In this document: piece by piece, positions 23,889-33,135 of the stretch
Layout: each line of letters opens with the position of its first letter
How positions within the stretch are numbered: position 1 is the first letter of the stretch
Assembly (NCBI GenBank): GCA_002418205.1
Contig: DIDP01000017.1
Span: forward strand, 4,413 to 68,412
DNA: 64,000 bases
Direction: 5' to 3'
DNA from: Anaerolineales bacterium UBA5797
GTDB lineage: Bacteria > Chloroflexota > Anaerolineae > Anaerolineales > Villigracilaceae
Notes under the pieces: model-generated
The model's database searches: none
What the model was told of the DNA's origin: nothing
Seen by the model: only the letters and a program-made list of their open reading frames with translations
Made by a program: the position numbers and the translations under genes

Positions 23889-24974
23889 ATGGCTAGTGGT
23901 TCATCTGGTTACGCGGCGATCAGCGCAAAGGTGCGGGCAATGTACGCTGATTTGCTTACACCCCAGGATATGGCCCGGTTGAGCGAATCGCCTGATCTCC
24001 CTGCGCTCGTCAGCGGGCTGAAAAGCACAGCCTATGGAAAATATCTATCGAGCCTTAGGGAAAATGAACTGACATCGCGCCGTGTCATTTTGCAGATCAG
24101 AAAAAGGCTGGCAGATTCATATTCCAGTGTAGTCCAGCAGGCCCCGGAACAATCACGCTCCCTGATAAGACAACTCTTCCGTTATTTTGAAGTGGGGAAT
24201 CTCAAAGCCGTATTACGCAGCATTCAAACAGTTTCATCATGGGGATCCAGCGATACCGCGTGGGATCGCGTCCACGATGTGCTCTTCCCCTTGGGTTCAT
24301 TTTCCACCATCCCTGCCCAGGCGATGGTGGAATCGGGGAGCATCGCCTCGGCAGTGGAACTGCTGGACGGTACGCCGTACGAATCAACCATGTCTTTTGC
24401 CATGAAGCGCTTTTCTGCCGAGCAAAATCTCTTTCCGTTGGAAGTGGCGTTGGATCTCGATTACTGGCGTCACATCTGGAGTGAGGTCAAGAATCTCAAA
24501 GGCAGGGATCGCGAAATGGGCGGCAGGTTAATCGGCTCCCTCCTGGATCTCAATAATTTGATGTGGGTGATCCGTTACAAGATCTATCATGATCTTTCAG
24601 AAGAGGAATTGATCAATTACACACTGCCTTTTGGCTACCGGGTTCGCGATGAAGATGTACGTTCCATTGCGGCAGGTGCAGATATAGCCGCCACCGTCTC
24701 ACGCATCTACCCGGCCATCTCTGATGTGAATGCGCTTCTCGAGCGACCTCAGGCTGGTCTGCCCAAACTGGAATATTTACTCAAGCAACAGGTGATGATC
24801 CAGTGCGTTTCGGCATTCATCGGATACCCATTCCACATCGGTCTTCCGCTTGCATATCTGTTGCTCAGTGACTTTGAGATCCAGGATCTGGTTGTCTTGA
24901 TCGAAGCCAAGTCGTCGAATCTTTCGGATGAAAGTTATCGTCCCTTGTTGTTGAAAACGACTTTGATACAGTAA
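23889..24974 (+). CDS. ntpC: V/A-type ATPase subunit C (d)
   Basis: This 361-residue all-helical protein fits the C/d subunit that sits as a socket between the central rotor shaft (D-F) and the membrane ring. The N-terminal portion SAKVRAMYADLLTPQDMARL is characteristic of the family. There are no catalytic residues. It follows the stalk gene by 3 bases and precedes the gene for subunit I by about 45. Confidence 0.9.
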   Translation: MASGSSGYAAISAKVRAMYADLLTPQDMARLSESPDLPALVSGLKSTAYGKYLSSLRENELTSRRVILQIRKRLADSYSSVVQQAPEQSRSLIRQLFRYFEVGNLKAVLRSIQTVSSWGSSDTAWDRVHDVLFPLGSFSTIPAQAMVESGSIASAVELLDGTPYESTMSFAMKRFSAEQNLFPLEVALDLDYWRHIWSEVKNLKGRDREMGGRLIGSLLDLNNLMWVIRYKIYHDLSEEELINYTLPFGYRVRDEDVRSIAAGADIAATVSRIYPAISDVNALLERPQAGLPKLEYLLKQQVMIQCVSAFIGYPFHIGLPLAYLLLSDFEIQDLVVLIEAKSSNLSDESYRPLLLKTTLIQ

Positions 24975-25019
24975 ACGCCATCCCCTCACCGGGATGGGAA
25001 ACTATAAATCGGAGACGCC

Positions 25020-27023
25020 ATGTTTTTTCCAAAGGAAATGTCTGAAGTTGAGCTGATCATACCTTCCAAGGACCTTGTGGCTGTGACGAAGGCTTTGAGC
25101 GGTTACGGGGTCTTCCATCAGGTCGACAGCGCGAATCTGGGGGTGGAAGGTCTGGGTCCGAATACATGGCAGGATAACGCCGGGCAATATTCGAATTTGG
25201 AACGCCGGATCCAGTCCATCTTCCAGAATGTAGGTTTGGCGGAGGAATATCCCACCCGGGCTGAAATCGGGTCAATGGTGGACCTGGAGGCTGTGCGCCC
25301 AAAGGTGGATCAGATCGAGGAGGAGGTCAGGGCGATCACCGACCAGTTATCGGATGAAAGGAAGCGGCTCGAATTGCTGGAGAGTCAACTCCGTCAGTTG
25401 GAACCGATCGCAGATGTCAATGTGGAAGTGGATGCCTTGCGGAAACCCACTTTCATGCATTCCATTTTGGGCATCGTCCCGGCCGCGAATATCAGCCGAC
25501 TACGAACCAGTCTTTTGCGGGTTCCACACGTATTTTTCATCCTGCGCGAAGATGCACAAAAGCCGGTTGTTTGGATTCTGGGTTCGAAGAGAAATTCGGA
25601 TGTTCTGGAACGCGCTGCAAAAAGTGCGTATCTCAACTCATTGAGCCTGCCTGAAGAATTCAGCGGGACCCCCGAAAAGATCACCGAGAAGTTGAGGAGG
25701 GAAATCGAATCTTCAAAGCAGAAAATTTCTGGCCTGGAAGCGGATCTTGTCAAACACGGTGAATCACATAAGGCCGAATTGCAAGAGTTGCTTTGGGAGG
25801 TTCACATCAGCCGCGTCATGGCGGATGCGATCGTCCGTTTTGGGCAACTACGTCACACGTATGTGGTGGTGGGTTGGGTGCCGACAGCTGATCTGGAGGA
25901 ATTGACGACGAGGCTCAAGGAGGCCTCGCGTGAGATCCTGATCGAAACGACGCGGACGAGCCGTTCCGGTCACCATGCCAACGTTCCTGTCGCCTTGGCA
26001 CAAAGCAAATGGCTCAAACCGATCCAAATGCTGGTGGGCACATATGGTCATCCCAGTTACGGTGAGCTCGACCCGACCTTATTAATGGCGTTCACCTTCC
26101 CGCTCTTATACGGTGCGATGTTCGGTGACCTGGGGCAGGGCCTGGTCATGATGGTGTTGGGCATCCTCATGCATAATAAAATCTTTATGAAAGGTATGCA
26201 GAGCCTGGGATTGCTCATTGCCTATTGCGGCGCGTCGGCGGCGATTTTCGGTTACTTGTATGGAAGCATCTTTGGGTTTGAAGGACATTTGGTGGAGGAG
26301 TATCTTCACTTCCACTTCGAGCCGGTGTGGATCAGCCCGATGGAAAACATTTTGAGCGTTCTGAGTATTGCCATTGATGCCGGTATTGTGATCCTGATGA
26401 TCGGTTTTTTGCTTGGCATGCTCAACAGCATACGTACAAGAGAGTGGGCGCACCTGCTCTTTGGTCATTCCGGCATCGCCGCATTCCTCTTCTATATCAG
26501 CTTTCTCGCGATGCTCGGTTCGTTTTTGGGAGATACAGCGCTTGCCCCAAAAGTTGCGGTTGCCATCAATTCGTTGCCACTGCCATTTACTACCCTGTTG
26601 ATCGTCTTCGGTGTCTTCGTGATGTTCGGTGGTTTCTTCCGGAATATGGTGGAAGGACATACTTTGATCGAAGGCAAGGGATTTGGCGGGTTCATGATGT
26701 TCCTCATTCAGTCTCTTATGGACCTGATCGAAACGGTCATCAGCATGCTCAGCAATACGCTATCGTTCATCCGTGTGGGGGCGTTTGCGGTGGCGCACGG
26801 CGGTTTGAGCCTTGCCATCTTTTCACTGGCTGGTGAGAAGCCCACCCTGGGCTTTTGGATCACCATCATCCTTGGCAATCTATTCATCATCGGTTTTGAA
26901 GGCTTGATCGTCGGCATACAGACCATGCGTTTGCACTACTATGAAATTCTCGGCAAGTTCTTCCACGGCGGCGGCATGCAATTCGAGCCGCTTCAGTTGA
27001 AGTCATCTCAGAAGGATGCGTAA
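25020..27023 (+). CDS. ntpI: V/A-type ATPase subunit I (a)
   Basis: This 667-residue protein has a cytoplasmic N-terminal half with long coiled coils (about 90-130 and 210-270) and a membrane half with seven or eight helices from about residue 350. It forms the stator part of the ion channel. The essential Arg is probably in the late helix region SNTLSFIRVGAFAVAHGGL, which matches the family signature. The ATG at 25020 is preceded by GGAGACGCC. Confidence 0.92.
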   Translation: MFFPKEMSEVELIIPSKDLVAVTKALSGYGVFHQVDSANLGVEGLGPNTWQDNAGQYSNLERRIQSIFQNVGLAEEYPTRAEIGSMVDLEAVRPKVDQIEEEVRAITDQLSDERKRLELLESQLRQLEPIADVNVEVDALRKPTFMHSILGIVPAANISRLRTSLLRVPHVFFILREDAQKPVVWILGSKRNSDVLERAAKSAYLNSLSLPEEFSGTPEKITEKLRREIESSKQKISGLEADLVKHGESHKAELQELLWEVHISRVMADAIVRFGQLRHTYVVVGWVPTADLEELTTRLKEASREILIETTRTSRSGHHANVPVALAQSKWLKPIQMLVGTYGHPSYGELDPTLLMAFTFPLLYGAMFGDLGQGLVMMVLGILMHNKIFMKGMQSLGLLIAYCGASAAIFGYLYGSIFGFEGHLVEEYLHFHFEPVWISPMENILSVLSIAIDAGIVILMIGFLLGMLNSIRTREWAHLLFGHSGIAAFLFYISFLAMLGSFLGDTALAPKVAVAINSLPLPFTTLLIVFGVFVMFGGFFRNMVEGHTLIEGKGFGGFMMFLIQSLMDLIETVISMLSNTLSFIRVGAFAVAHGGLSLAIFSLAGEKPTLGFWITIILGNLFIIGFEGLIVGIQTMRLHYYEILGKFFHGGGMQFEPLQLKSSQKDA

Positions 27024-27091
27024 TCCTGAAATTGTGAAGCCTATTGATCATCGTGCATAAAAACATCCATCTAACTAAAAGGAGATAAACA

Positions 27092-27526
27092 ATGTTCTTA
27101 GTTTTCGCTGTCTTGGTTGGTTTGATCCCGGTAATACCTGCAGTAGTGTATTTGCTCCAAAATGGAAAAGCCAGCCCTGCTCAAGCAGTATCCCGCGTCG
27201 TCAATGGGTTGACAGGATTCAATTTCCTGGTGGGCATGTTTGCAGCAGGATTGATCATGGTCTGGCTCGCTTCACCTTCATCTGTAATGGCGGCTGGCAT
27301 GGCTCAGGATGGCGGCACGTTCGATCAGTACGCGACTCTCGCTGCAGCGCTATCCACGGGGTTGGCATGTATCGGCGCTGGTATTGCGGTGGGTAATGCG
27401 GGGGCGGCGGCCGTGGGCGCCACAGCTGAAAAGCCTGAGTCCTTTGGACGTGCATTGATCTTCGTGGGTCTTTCGGAAGGTATTGCCATCTACGGTTTGA
27501 TTATTTCCTTCCTTATTCTTCCCTGA
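27092..27526 (+). CDS. ntpK: V/A-type ATPase rotor ring subunit K (c)
   Basis: This 144-residue protein has four hydrophobic segments. The last two (about 76-144) are a typical c-subunit hairpin: a Gly/Ala-rich helix GLACIGAGIAVGNAGAAAVG, the loop TAEKPESFGRAL, and a helix with the ion-binding Glu in GLSEGIAIYGL. The first two segments (about 1-20 and 45-68) lack the Gly-rich motif and any buried acid, so there is one ion site per polypeptide. Gln/Ser/Thr ligand candidates for sodium are not obvious, and proton versus sodium use cannot be decided. AAGGAG precedes the ATG. Confidence 0.9.
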   Translation: MFLVFAVLVGLIPVIPAVVYLLQNGKASPAQAVSRVVNGLTGFNFLVGMFAAGLIMVWLASPSSVMAAGMAQDGGTFDQYATLAAALSTGLACIGAGIAVGNAGAAAVGATAEKPESFGRALIFVGLSEGIAIYGLIISFLILP

Positions 27527-27553
27527 CCTCATTTTGGAGGAGAAGGATAGCAG

Positions 27554-27859
27554 ATGAAGATTCTGGTTATCGGTCATCCTGATGCGGTGCTGGGTTTCTC
27601 ACTGGCAGGTGTGGGAGGAAAGATCGCCACCACTGCCGACGAGGTGAATCAGGCATTGGACGATGCACAAGCTGACAAGGATGTTGGCATTGTGTTGGTG
27701 ACGCAGGATATGGCTGCGCTGATCCCGGCCCGCATGGAATACCTGAATCTGCGGAGCACGGTTCCGCTGGTGGTGGAAATTCCATCTCGAGGTGGTGTTC
27801 CGGAGGGGCAGCCTTCACTTGGCGATATCGTGCTGCGGGCGATAGGGATCAAGCTGTAG
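27554..27859 (+). CDS. ntpF: V/A-type ATPase subunit F
   Basis: This 101-residue protein with MKILVIGHPDAVLGFSLAG at its start and a Rossmann-like alpha/beta pattern matches the F subunit, which binds subunit D in the central shaft. The PARMEYLN region and the C-terminal helix are family-typical. GGAGGAGAAGG precedes the ATG. Confidence 0.9.
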   Translation: MKILVIGHPDAVLGFSLAGVGGKIATTADEVNQALDDAQADKDVGIVLVTQDMAALIPARMEYLNLRSTVPLVVEIPSRGGVPEGQPSLGDIVLRAIGIKL

Positions 27860-27898
27860 CCCTGTCTGTCGGAATACGATGCAAGGAAAAGGATTGAA

Positions 27899-28519
27899 AT
27901 GAGTGCCATGAAATCTGTAGAAGAAGATATTGAATTGCTTGCACGTGCCATCATGGTGGAGGCGCGGCAGGAGGCGGAACAATTGCAGGCTGAGGCGCGG
28001 GAGAAGGCAGATGCCATTCGAAAGCGCGCCCAGCAGGAAGCGGAGTCTGACCGTAAGGAAATCCTTGCCCGGGCCAAAGAGGATGCAGACCGTCTTCGCA
28101 GTCAGTCCTCTGCCACATCCCAATTGAAAGCGCGTTCCATGCAATTGGAACAACGCGAAAAGCTCTTGAATGAAGTGTTTGAAAAGGCACGAGAACAATT
28201 GAGTTCAGTAAAGGCTCGTTCGGACTACGGCGAGATCGCCATGATGCTGGCGCGTGAGGCACTGACACATTTGAAGGCGGGCGAAGCCGAGGTGCGGGCG
28301 GATGAAACTACACAGAAAGCATTGAAACTGGATGTCCTCTCCAGGGAACTCAACGGAAAATTTACATTTGGTGAAAAACTTGAGGAAGGCACGGGTGTTG
28401 TCGTCAATGCGGCGGGTGGAAAGTTGCATTACGACAATACGCTCGAAACCCGTTTGGATCGTCTGCACGGTTCCCTGCGCTCCTCTGTTTACAAAATGCT
28501 GATGGGAGAAAAGGTATGA
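27899..28519 (+). CDS. ntpE: V/A-type ATPase subunit E
   Basis: This 206-residue protein has a long N-terminal coiled coil (about 5-100, Glu/Ala/Arg-rich) and a compact C-terminal domain (about 110-206) that caps the A3B3 head. It forms the peripheral stalk with the first gene product. Its stop overlaps the ATG of subunit A by four bases. Confidence 0.88.
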   Translation: MSAMKSVEEDIELLARAIMVEARQEAEQLQAEAREKADAIRKRAQQEAESDRKEILARAKEDADRLRSQSSATSQLKARSMQLEQREKLLNEVFEKAREQLSSVKARSDYGEIAMMLAREALTHLKAGEAEVRADETTQKALKLDVLSRELNGKFTFGEKLEEGTGVVVNAAGGKLHYDNTLETRLDRLHGSLRSSVYKMLMGEKV

Positions 28520-30285
28520 GCGAACAAGTCGGTACGATAACCTGGATCAGCGGCCCTGTTGTGCGTGCCCGCGGCTCCCGCAATGTGGGCATGCTTGAAC
28601 TTGTTGAAGTGGGTGCAGACCGGCTTGTGGGTGAGGTGATCGGTCTTGAAGGAGACCAGATAACGGTTCAAGTGTATGAGGAAACTGCCGGCATGCAAAC
28701 CGGCGCACCGATCTATGGCACGGGGCTGCCTCTTTCGGTGGAACTTGGACCGGGTTTGATTCAAAGCATTTATGACGGCGTGCAGCGTCCGCTTCCGTTG
28801 ATCGAGGAGGCAATGGGTTCGTTCATTCAGCGCGGTGCCCGCTTCGATTCGATCAGCCGCGAGAAGAAATGGAAATTCACTCCCAAGGTGAAAACCGGTG
28901 ACGAGGTCAAGGGTGGCGTGATCCTGGGTACCGTAATGGAGACCGAAACATTCGAGCATCGCATTATGCTCAACCCCGATGACTCTGGTACGATCACGTG
29001 GATTGCACCCGTGGGTGAATATACCGTTGACGAACCGATTGCAAAATTGAGGATGGGCAAGGAAGAGAAAAGCGTCACCATGCTTCAACGCTGGCCTGTC
29101 CGTCGTGCACGACCCTTTGTGAACAGGCGCGGGGCAAATACCCCGCTGATCACCGGTCAAAGAATTCTCGATACGTTCTTCCCGGTTGCCAAAGGTGGAG
29201 CAGCAGGCATCCCGGGTCCGTTCGGTTCAGGCAAAACCGTTACTCAGCACAGCATTGCGAAGTATGCGGATGCGGAGGTCATCGTCTACATCGGATGCGG
29301 TGAACGCGGCAATGAAATGACGGAGGTACTTCAGGAATTTCCGCATCTTGTCGACCCGAGAACTGGTCGCCCCTTAATGGAACGCACGGTGCTGATAGCG
29401 AATACCTCCAACATGCCCGTTGCGGCGCGCGAGGCCAGCATCTACACCGGCATCACCATCGCCGAATATTACCGGGATATGGGCTACCACGTGGCGTTGA
29501 TGGCAGATTCAACCTCCCGTTGGGCGGAGGCGCTGCGCGAAGTTTCCGGTCGTCTCGAGGAGATGCCCGCAGAGGAAGGTTATCCTGCCTATCTCGCAGG
29601 TCGTCTGGCTGAATTCTATGAGCGTGCTGGTTATGTCAATAACCTGAACGGTTCACAAGGCTCGGTTTCCATCGTTGGGGCGGTTTCGCCTCCAGGCGGT
29701 GACTTTTCTGAGCCGGTGACCCAGCACACCAAGCGTTACATCCGTTGTTTCTGGGCGTTGGATAAATCACTTGCCTCCGCCCGTCACTTTCCTGCCATCA
29801 ACTGGCTGGATAGTTACAGCGAATATATCGAGGATGTCGCTGCGTGGTGGCGCGAAAAGGTCGGCAAGGACTGGCTGTCCATGCGTAACCGGGCAATGGA
29901 ATTATTGAGCGAAGAGAGCCGCCTGTCTCAGATCGTAAAATTGGTTGGCCCGGATGCGCTCCCATACACGGAGCGGATGATCCTTGAAACCACCCGTCTC
30001 ATTCGCGAGGGTATCCTGCAACAGAACGCCACCGAAGCTGTGGATGCGTATTCATCGATCGAAAAACAGATCCGCCTGCTTGAACTGGTGTTGTACTTCC
30101 ACGAGCGCGGTATGGCAATCGTAAAGCGCGGCGCGCCGATCAATCTAATCCATGACCTGCCGGTGGTGGATACCATCATTCGTGCCAAGTCCACCATTAC
30201 GAATGAGGAAATGCACAAGTTCGACGACATTCAAAAACAGATCGACCAGCAAATGGGTCGATTGGATGCGGAGTACAGATCATGA
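28516..30285 (+). CDS. ntpA: V/A-type ATPase catalytic subunit A
   Basis: This 589-residue catalytic subunit has the P-loop GPFGSGKTVTQ, the catalytic Glu region GCGERGNEMTEVLQEFP and the bulge domain inserted between beta-barrel and nucleotide domain (about 110-190), which is diagnostic of V/A-type A subunits rather than F1-beta. Further motifs are MADSTSRWAEALRE and SVSIVGAVSPPGGDFSEP. It couples ATP hydrolysis or synthesis to rotation. It overlaps subunits E and B by four bases on each side. Confidence 0.96.
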   Translation: MSEQVGTITWISGPVVRARGSRNVGMLELVEVGADRLVGEVIGLEGDQITVQVYEETAGMQTGAPIYGTGLPLSVELGPGLIQSIYDGVQRPLPLIEEAMGSFIQRGARFDSISREKKWKFTPKVKTGDEVKGGVILGTVMETETFEHRIMLNPDDSGTITWIAPVGEYTVDEPIAKLRMGKEEKSVTMLQRWPVRRARPFVNRRGANTPLITGQRILDTFFPVAKGGAAGIPGPFGSGKTVTQHSIAKYADAEVIVYIGCGERGNEMTEVLQEFPHLVDPRTGRPLMERTVLIANTSNMPVAAREASIYTGITIAEYYRDMGYHVALMADSTSRWAEALREVSGRLEEMPAEEGYPAYLAGRLAEFYERAGYVNNLNGSQGSVSIVGAVSPPGGDFSEPVTQHTKRYIRCFWALDKSLASARHFPAINWLDSYSEYIEDVAAWWREKVGKDWLSMRNRAMELLSEESRLSQIVKLVGPDALPYTERMILETTRLIREGILQQNATEAVDAYSSIEKQIRLLELVLYFHERGMAIVKRGAPINLIHDLPVVDTIIRAKSTITNEEMHKFDDIQKQIDQQMGRLDAEYRS

Positions 30286-31709
30286 GTGAAATAACAGTAC
30301 AAGGCGGACAGGAAGTCCTCGGCGTCAGGCGGATAGAAGGTCCGATCATCGTTGTGGAGGGCGCGGCGAACGTCAGTTATGACGAGGTGGTTGAGATACA
30401 GGATCCGCGTGGCGAACTCCGCCGTGGACGTGTGCTGGAAGTGGGTGAGGGGTTTGCCGTGGTGCAGGTGTTTTCGGGCTCCACCGGTCTTTCGATCGAT
30501 GGTACTCGTGTGCGCTTTTTAGGTGGCACCCTGCACATTCCAGTTGCCGAAGAAATGCTTGGGCGTATTTTCGATGGCTTGGGCAGCCCCATTGATGGTG
30601 GTCCTGAGCCGCTGACAGACCGCTACATGGATGTGAACGGTCTGCCGATCAACCCGACCGCGCGTATCTATCCGCGTGACTACATTCAAACCGGCATTTC
30701 CACCATCGATGGCGTGAACACACTTCTACGCGGTCAGAAACTCCCATTGTTCTCCGGCGCAGGTATGCCGCACGATCAACTCGCGGCACAAATTGTGCGT
30801 CAGGCAACTTTGGGTAAAGTGGCGGGCGCGCCCCAGACTGAAGGTGAAGAGTTCGCCATCGTGTTCGCGGCGATGGGCGTGAAGAACGATGTGGCAGATT
30901 ACTTCCGCCGTTCCTTCACCGAAAGCGGAGCGCTGACCCGTGTGGCGATGTTCCTCAACCTTGCGGACGATCCCCCGGTCGAACGTATCGTCACCCCGCG
31001 CGCGGCGTTGACCCTGGCAGAGTACCTTGCCTACGAGCGTGAGATGCACGTATTGGTTGTGCTTACCGATATGACCAACTACGGTGAAGCTCTGCGTCAG
31101 ATCTCGAACGTGCGTGGCGAAGTGCCAAGCCGTAAGGGGTATCCGGGCTACTTGTACAGCGACCTCGCCTCCATGTACGAACGAACCGGCCGCATCCGCA
31201 CCAGTAAAGGATCGATCACGCAGATCCCGATCCTGACGATGCCGAACGATGATATCACCCATCCGATGCCAGACCTGACCGGTTACATCACCGAGGGTCA
31301 GATCGTATTGGGACGCGAATTAAACTTTGCGGGCATCTACCCACCTGTGGCTGTTTTGCCGAGTCTTTCGCGCTTGATGAAGGATGGTATCGGAAAGAAC
31401 CGCACGCGCGACGATCATCCGCGTTGGGGCGCACAGCTCTACGCTGCATACGCCAAGACGCAGGATGTGCGGGCGCTGGCGTCCGTGATCGGTGAGGAGG
31501 AGCTTACTGAGGTGGATCAGAAGTATCTTCAGTTCGGACGCGCTTTCGAACGCGAATTTGTCAACCAGAGTTTCACTGAAAATCGTACCATCGAGAGGAC
31601 GCTGGAAATCGGATGGAAGCTTCTCTCCATGCTCCCGAAGCAGGAACTTACCCGCGTCACACTCGACGAGATCGCACAATACTACAAGGGTGAAGATGCC
31701 TCAAGTTAA
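30282..31709 (+). CDS. ntpB: V/A-type ATPase non-catalytic subunit B
   Basis: This 475-residue subunit lacks a full P-loop (LPLFSGAGMPHDQLA in its place), as expected. It contributes an Arg finger in the region DLASMYERTGRI and alternates with subunit A in the head. The family motifs TDMTNYGEALRQIS and PSRKGYPGYLYSDL are present. Its end overlaps the start of subunit D by 14 bases. Confidence 0.95.
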   Translation: MSEITVQGGQEVLGVRRIEGPIIVVEGAANVSYDEVVEIQDPRGELRRGRVLEVGEGFAVVQVFSGSTGLSIDGTRVRFLGGTLHIPVAEEMLGRIFDGLGSPIDGGPEPLTDRYMDVNGLPINPTARIYPRDYIQTGISTIDGVNTLLRGQKLPLFSGAGMPHDQLAAQIVRQATLGKVAGAPQTEGEEFAIVFAAMGVKNDVADYFRRSFTESGALTRVAMFLNLADDPPVERIVTPRAALTLAEYLAYEREMHVLVVLTDMTNYGEALRQISNVRGEVPSRKGYPGYLYSDLASMYERTGRIRTSKGSITQIPILTMPNDDITHPMPDLTGYITEGQIVLGRELNFAGIYPPVAVLPSLSRLMKDGIGKNRTRDDHPRWGAQLYAAYAKTQDVRALASVIGEEELTEVDQKYLQFGRAFEREFVNQSFTENRTIERTLEIGWKLLSMLPKQELTRVTLDEIAQYYKGEDASS

Positions 31710-32367
31710 CATTGCTCCCACCCGCACGAACCTGATTCGCCTGAAGAAGGAACTGCGGTTTGCGAAAGAAGGGTACGAAATCCTCGACCGCAAACGCGAA
31801 GCCCTGACCGGCGAATTGGTCCGTGTGGCAAAAGAAGCCGATGCACTTCAGAAGGAAGTATGGGCTTTACTGGAGACCGCCTATGATGCGATGGAAAAGG
31901 CGCGTCTCGTGATGGGTTCTGACCATGTGGAATGGGCTTCACTCGCGGTGGACAAGACAGTGGACGTACACTTGCGTCTGCGCGGCATCATGGGCGTGGC
32001 AATTCCAGAGATCGAGGCGCGCGGTGAGCCGCCAAAACTTCCGTACAGTCCCGGCGATACCTCGGCGGCACTCGATGAAGCCAGTGATGCATTCCGCGAA
32101 GTGCTTCTACGCATCCCACAGCTTTCGATGTTGACTGCGGCTGTATGGCGTCTTGCGAATGAGTTGCGCAAAACCCAGCGACGCGTGAATGCGCTCCAAC
32201 ATATCTTCATCCCGCAGTATAAACATCAGATCGAATTCATTGTCAGCTCGCTGGAGGAACGCGAACGTGAGGAGACTTTTCGCTTGAAATGGCTGAAGAC
32301 AAAGATGACGAAGCAGGCTTCTGCGGCGGTTTCTAACGGGCATGAATCCGGTAAGACTTCCGTTTGA
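31696..32367 (+). CDS. ntpD: V/A-type ATPase subunit D
   Basis: ATG 31696, inside the last codons of subunit B, gives 223 residues beginning MPQVNIAPTRTNLIRLKKEL, the family start. A longer reading frame back to 31492 would only add antisense-like sequence and is rejected. The two long terminal helices form the rotating shaft. This is the last gene of the operon; no clear terminator follows before the next gene. Confidence 0.93.
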   Translation: MPQVNIAPTRTNLIRLKKELRFAKEGYEILDRKREALTGELVRVAKEADALQKEVWALLETAYDAMEKARLVMGSDHVEWASLAVDKTVDVHLRLRGIMGVAIPEIEARGEPPKLPYSPGDTSAALDEASDAFREVLLRIPQLSMLTAAVWRLANELRKTQRRVNALQHIFIPQYKHQIEFIVSSLEEREREETFRLKWLKTKMTKQASAAVSNGHESGKTSV

Positions 32368-32430
32368 TGCCACTTGGGACTACAATTGAAAGGTTCATAA
32401 CATCACCGCACTCTAAAAGGAGTTTATCTT

Positions 32431-33078
32431 ATGAAGATTGGCGTTTTGGGCACGGGAGTTACAGGACAGACGATTGCTTCCAAGCTGGTACAACTCGGAC
32501 ATGATGTAATGATGGGTTCGCGGGATGAGGCGAATCCCAAGGCAGTTGCCTGGGCAAAGGAGGAGGGTCATAATGCCTTGTACGGCACATTTATGAACGC
32601 TGCATCGTTTGGTGAGATCATTTTCAACTGCACATTGGGTCCTGCTTCTCTGGATGCGTTGCGAATGGCTGGTGCCGAAAACCTGAAGGGGAAGATCCTG
32701 ATCGATACATCCAATCCTCTGAACAAAGCCACCGATCCGTGGACGTTGACCGTTTGTAATACCGACTCCCTGGGTGAACAAATTCAACGCATGTTCCCTG
32801 ATACAAAGGTCGTAAAGACTCTCAATACAGTGAACACAAACGTCATGGTCGAACCAACAAAACTGATCGAGAGAACGCAGGTCTTTGTCAGCGGGAACGA
32901 TATCGAAGCCAAGGCGACCGTTGTTATGATACTTCGCGATTGGTTTGGATGGAGGGAAATTCTTGACCTGGGCGATATCACTACATCGCGAGGGGTGGAG
33001 ATGTTCCTGCCGTTGTGGCAGAGCCTGCGCAAAGCAATCCCTGAACAACGATTCAACATCAAAATTGTTTCTTCATGA
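32431..33078 (+). CDS. NAD(P)-binding F420-reductase-like oxidoreductase
   Basis: This 215-residue protein has an N-terminal Rossmann fold with MKIGVLGTGVTGQTIA, followed by GSRDEANPKA, and resembles NADPH-dependent F420 reductases and the NADP oxidoreductase coenzyme F420-dependent family (PF03807). Many such proteins use other partners, so F420 use is not shown. The motif FFNCTLGPASLD is replaced here by IFNCTLGPASLD. It lies 63 bases after the ATPase operon with AAAGGAG before the ATG and is closed by a strong terminator. Confidence 0.75.
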   Translation: MKIGVLGTGVTGQTIASKLVQLGHDVMMGSRDEANPKAVAWAKEEGHNALYGTFMNAASFGEIIFNCTLGPASLDALRMAGAENLKGKILIDTSNPLNKATDPWTLTVCNTDSLGEQIQRMFPDTKVVKTLNTVNTNVMVEPTKLIERTQVFVSGNDIEAKATVVMILRDWFGWREILDLGDITTSRGVEMFLPLWQSLRKAIPEQRFNIKIVSS

Positions 33079-33102
33079 GCAGGTTTTTGAATATGAATGA
33101 AT

Positions 33103-33135
33103 GAGCCTTCCATAAAATGGAAGGCTCGTTTTTGT
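33103..33135 (+). terminator. rho-independent terminator
   Basis: A 10-bp perfect stem, GAGCCTTCCA (33103-33112) and TGGAAGGCTC (33118-33127), is followed by GTTTTTGTT. It ends the plus-strand unit and faces the convergent ligase gene. Confidence 0.85.

Noticed and set aside
31492..31695. N-terminal extension of V/A subunit D
   Set aside because: It overlaps subunit B in another frame, and the family start MPQVNIAPTR is at 31696.
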